This document shows positions 63,098-64,000 of a stretch of DNA of 64,000 bases, piece by piece. Source of the DNA: Dentipellis sp. KUC8613 (lineage: Eukaryota > Basidiomycota > Agaricomycetes > Russulales > Hericiaceae); contig NSJX01000088.1 in the NCBI GenBank assembly GCA_002286715.1, forward strand, positions 1-64,000. Direction: 5' to 3'. The notes under the pieces were generated by a model. The model searched no databases and was not told the origin of the DNA. It worked only from the letters and a program-made list of their open reading frames with translations. The first letter of the stretch is position 1. Each line of letters begins with the position of its first letter. A program made the translations under genes and the position numbers.

Positions 63098-64000
63098 CTA
63101 GATCGCCTCAATCACGAACACCCCCTCCTCAACCGCCTCCCCAGGCCCGCCCTCCAGATCCACATTCCAGCTACACACGCTCTCTCTCCTCTCTCCCCCA
63201 TCCAAAAGTGACACGATCTCCCCCAGCTGCCGCGACCGCCGCTTCTCCTGCACCGAGTCCGTGTGCTCCCGTTTCCGCATAGTAGACTCGTCGATGTTGA
63301 CAAGTCCGGAGCTGCGGCGGTCAGAGAACACGGAGGCCAGGACCGAAGGGCTCGTCGCGCCCCCCACTTGGAACTGCGCCCGTGCGAGTGCACGGAGAAA
63401 CTCGCGGTCCTTCAGCTCTTCGGCGTCCTTGATGGAGTCCGAAGAGCAAGAGAGGCGTGCGCGAGTGAAAGTGCTGGTTCCAGAGGAGGTCGAAGAAGAG
63501 CGGGAGAGCGAGAGGGGGGAGGGAGGAGACGAGGGGGGCGGACTTGAGTAGACTGATGAAGAGAGGGAGGGTGGAGATGATGTTGATGATGTTGCTGATT
63601 GCGATGGCGAAGACGCTGCCGATGGTGGGAAGGGAGAAGAGGAAGCCTGGCTGGGTTGCGCGAGCGCACCGTTCGCCTGGTAAACCGCCCTCCGCCTCTC
63701 CGCCGCCGCCCGCGCCTTCACACGTGCCTCGCGCGCTTGCGCGGGCGAGACTAATACCGCACACATTGGTGCTAAATCCTGTGGTGTATCTTGAACCTTG
63801 GGTTCAGGGCTGCTAAGAGGAGTGCTGAAGACCGAGTTGTCGTCTTCATCGTCGGCCGTGGCTTCTTCGTATATTGAGAAACTGAATACGTCCGGATAGG
63901 GCACCTCTGAGTCGCTGTCGTCCGCATACCAACTTTCTCCGTCCCGAGCGAATGGGTCCGTGGCCTCGACGACTCGGGCGTTGTGGTCGGGAAGACCACC
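63098..64000 (-). CDS. Serine-rich protein of unknown function, 5' part outside window
   Basis: The minus frame is open from the right window edge to TAG at 63098, so the start lies beyond 64000; the GTG at 63904 is only an internal Val. At least 300 aa are visible. The order is an acidic segment (ADDSDSEV, EEATADDEDDN), a basic helical segment rich in Ala/Arg (AREARVKARAAAERRR), a long Ser/Pro/Thr low-complexity stretch, then a more structured C-terminal part (DREFLRALARAQFQVGG, RKREHTDSVQEKRRSRQLGEIVSLL) ending VFVIEAI. I recognise no domain. It is probably intracellular and partly disordered. Confidence 0.7.
   Translation of the reverse strand, partial: GGLPDHNARVVEATDPFARDGESWYADDSDSEVPYPDVFSFSIYEEATADDEDDNSVFSTPLSSPEPKVQDTPQDLAPMCAVLVSPAQAREARVKARAAAERRRAVYQANGALAQPSQASSSPFPPSAASSPSQSATSSTSSPPSLSSSVYSSPPPSSPPSPLSLSRSSSTSSGTSTFTRARLSCSSDSIKDAEELKDREFLRALARAQFQVGGATSPSVLASVFSDRRSSGLVNIDESTMRKREHTDSVQEKRRSRQLGEIVSLLDGGERRESVCSWNVDLEGGPGEAVEEGVFVIEAI

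Overview
Organism: this is nuclear DNA of a filamentous basidiomycete, most likely a wood- or litter-degrading Agaricomycete. The clues are genes densely split by roughly 50-70 nt GT..AG introns, a secreted AA9 polysaccharide monooxygenase with a C-terminal CBM1, a basidiomycete-type membrane P450, fungal DHA1 drug/proton antiporters with the fungal 'NPKNWS' entry motif, intron-containing tRNA-Asp genes and a complete GCN2 kinase. The order Polyporales is only a guess. Layout 1-11.6 kb: a candidate MITE at the left edge, a tandem pair of intron-bearing tRNA-Asp genes, two paralogous six-cysteine small secreted proteins separated by a ~1.6 kb inverted-repeat element, a nine-exon dienelactone-hydrolase-family gene with a 15 nt microexon, then about 4.4 kb with no recognisable gene. 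Layout 11.6-36.4 kb: six paralogous DHA1 major-facilitator transporters, here MFS1(+), MFS2(-), MFS3(-), MFS4(+), MFS5(-), MFS6(-). I could splice all six completely by hand; almost every exon has the same length in all of them (173-84-92-147-64-variable-113-192-95-91-136-67 after exon 1). MFS1 lacks two of the introns exactly. MFS5 and MFS6 arose by a tandem duplication that also copied the 3' end of MFS4, leaving a pseudogene fragment; a 356 bp insertion in one duplicate is absent from the other. Two same-strand copies of a ~1.1 kb non-coding repeat flank MFS3-MFS6. Layout 36.9-64 kb: three identical tRNA-Ile(AAU) genes, a pepsin-like aspartic protease with a probable GPI-anchor tail, a P450, the AA9-CBM1 LPMO, an F-box/LRR-like protein, a phosducin-like protein, GCN2 (RWD, pseudokinase, kinase, HisRS-like and C-terminal domains) and, running off the right edge, a serine-rich protein of unknown function. 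How the genes fit together: the right half mixes housekeeping signalling (GCN2 amino-acid sensing, phosducin-like chaperone or G-beta-gamma function, F-box protein, tRNAs) with secreted or secretory-pathway enzymes for nutrition. The left half is an accessory, duplication-rich block dominated by efflux-type transporters, small secreted proteins and non-autonomous repeats. No polyketide synthase, NRPS, terpene cyclase or pathway-specific regulator is visible, so the transporter array does not look like part of a classical metabolite cluster. Coordinates of spliced genes span first to last coding base; exon limits are in the evidence text.
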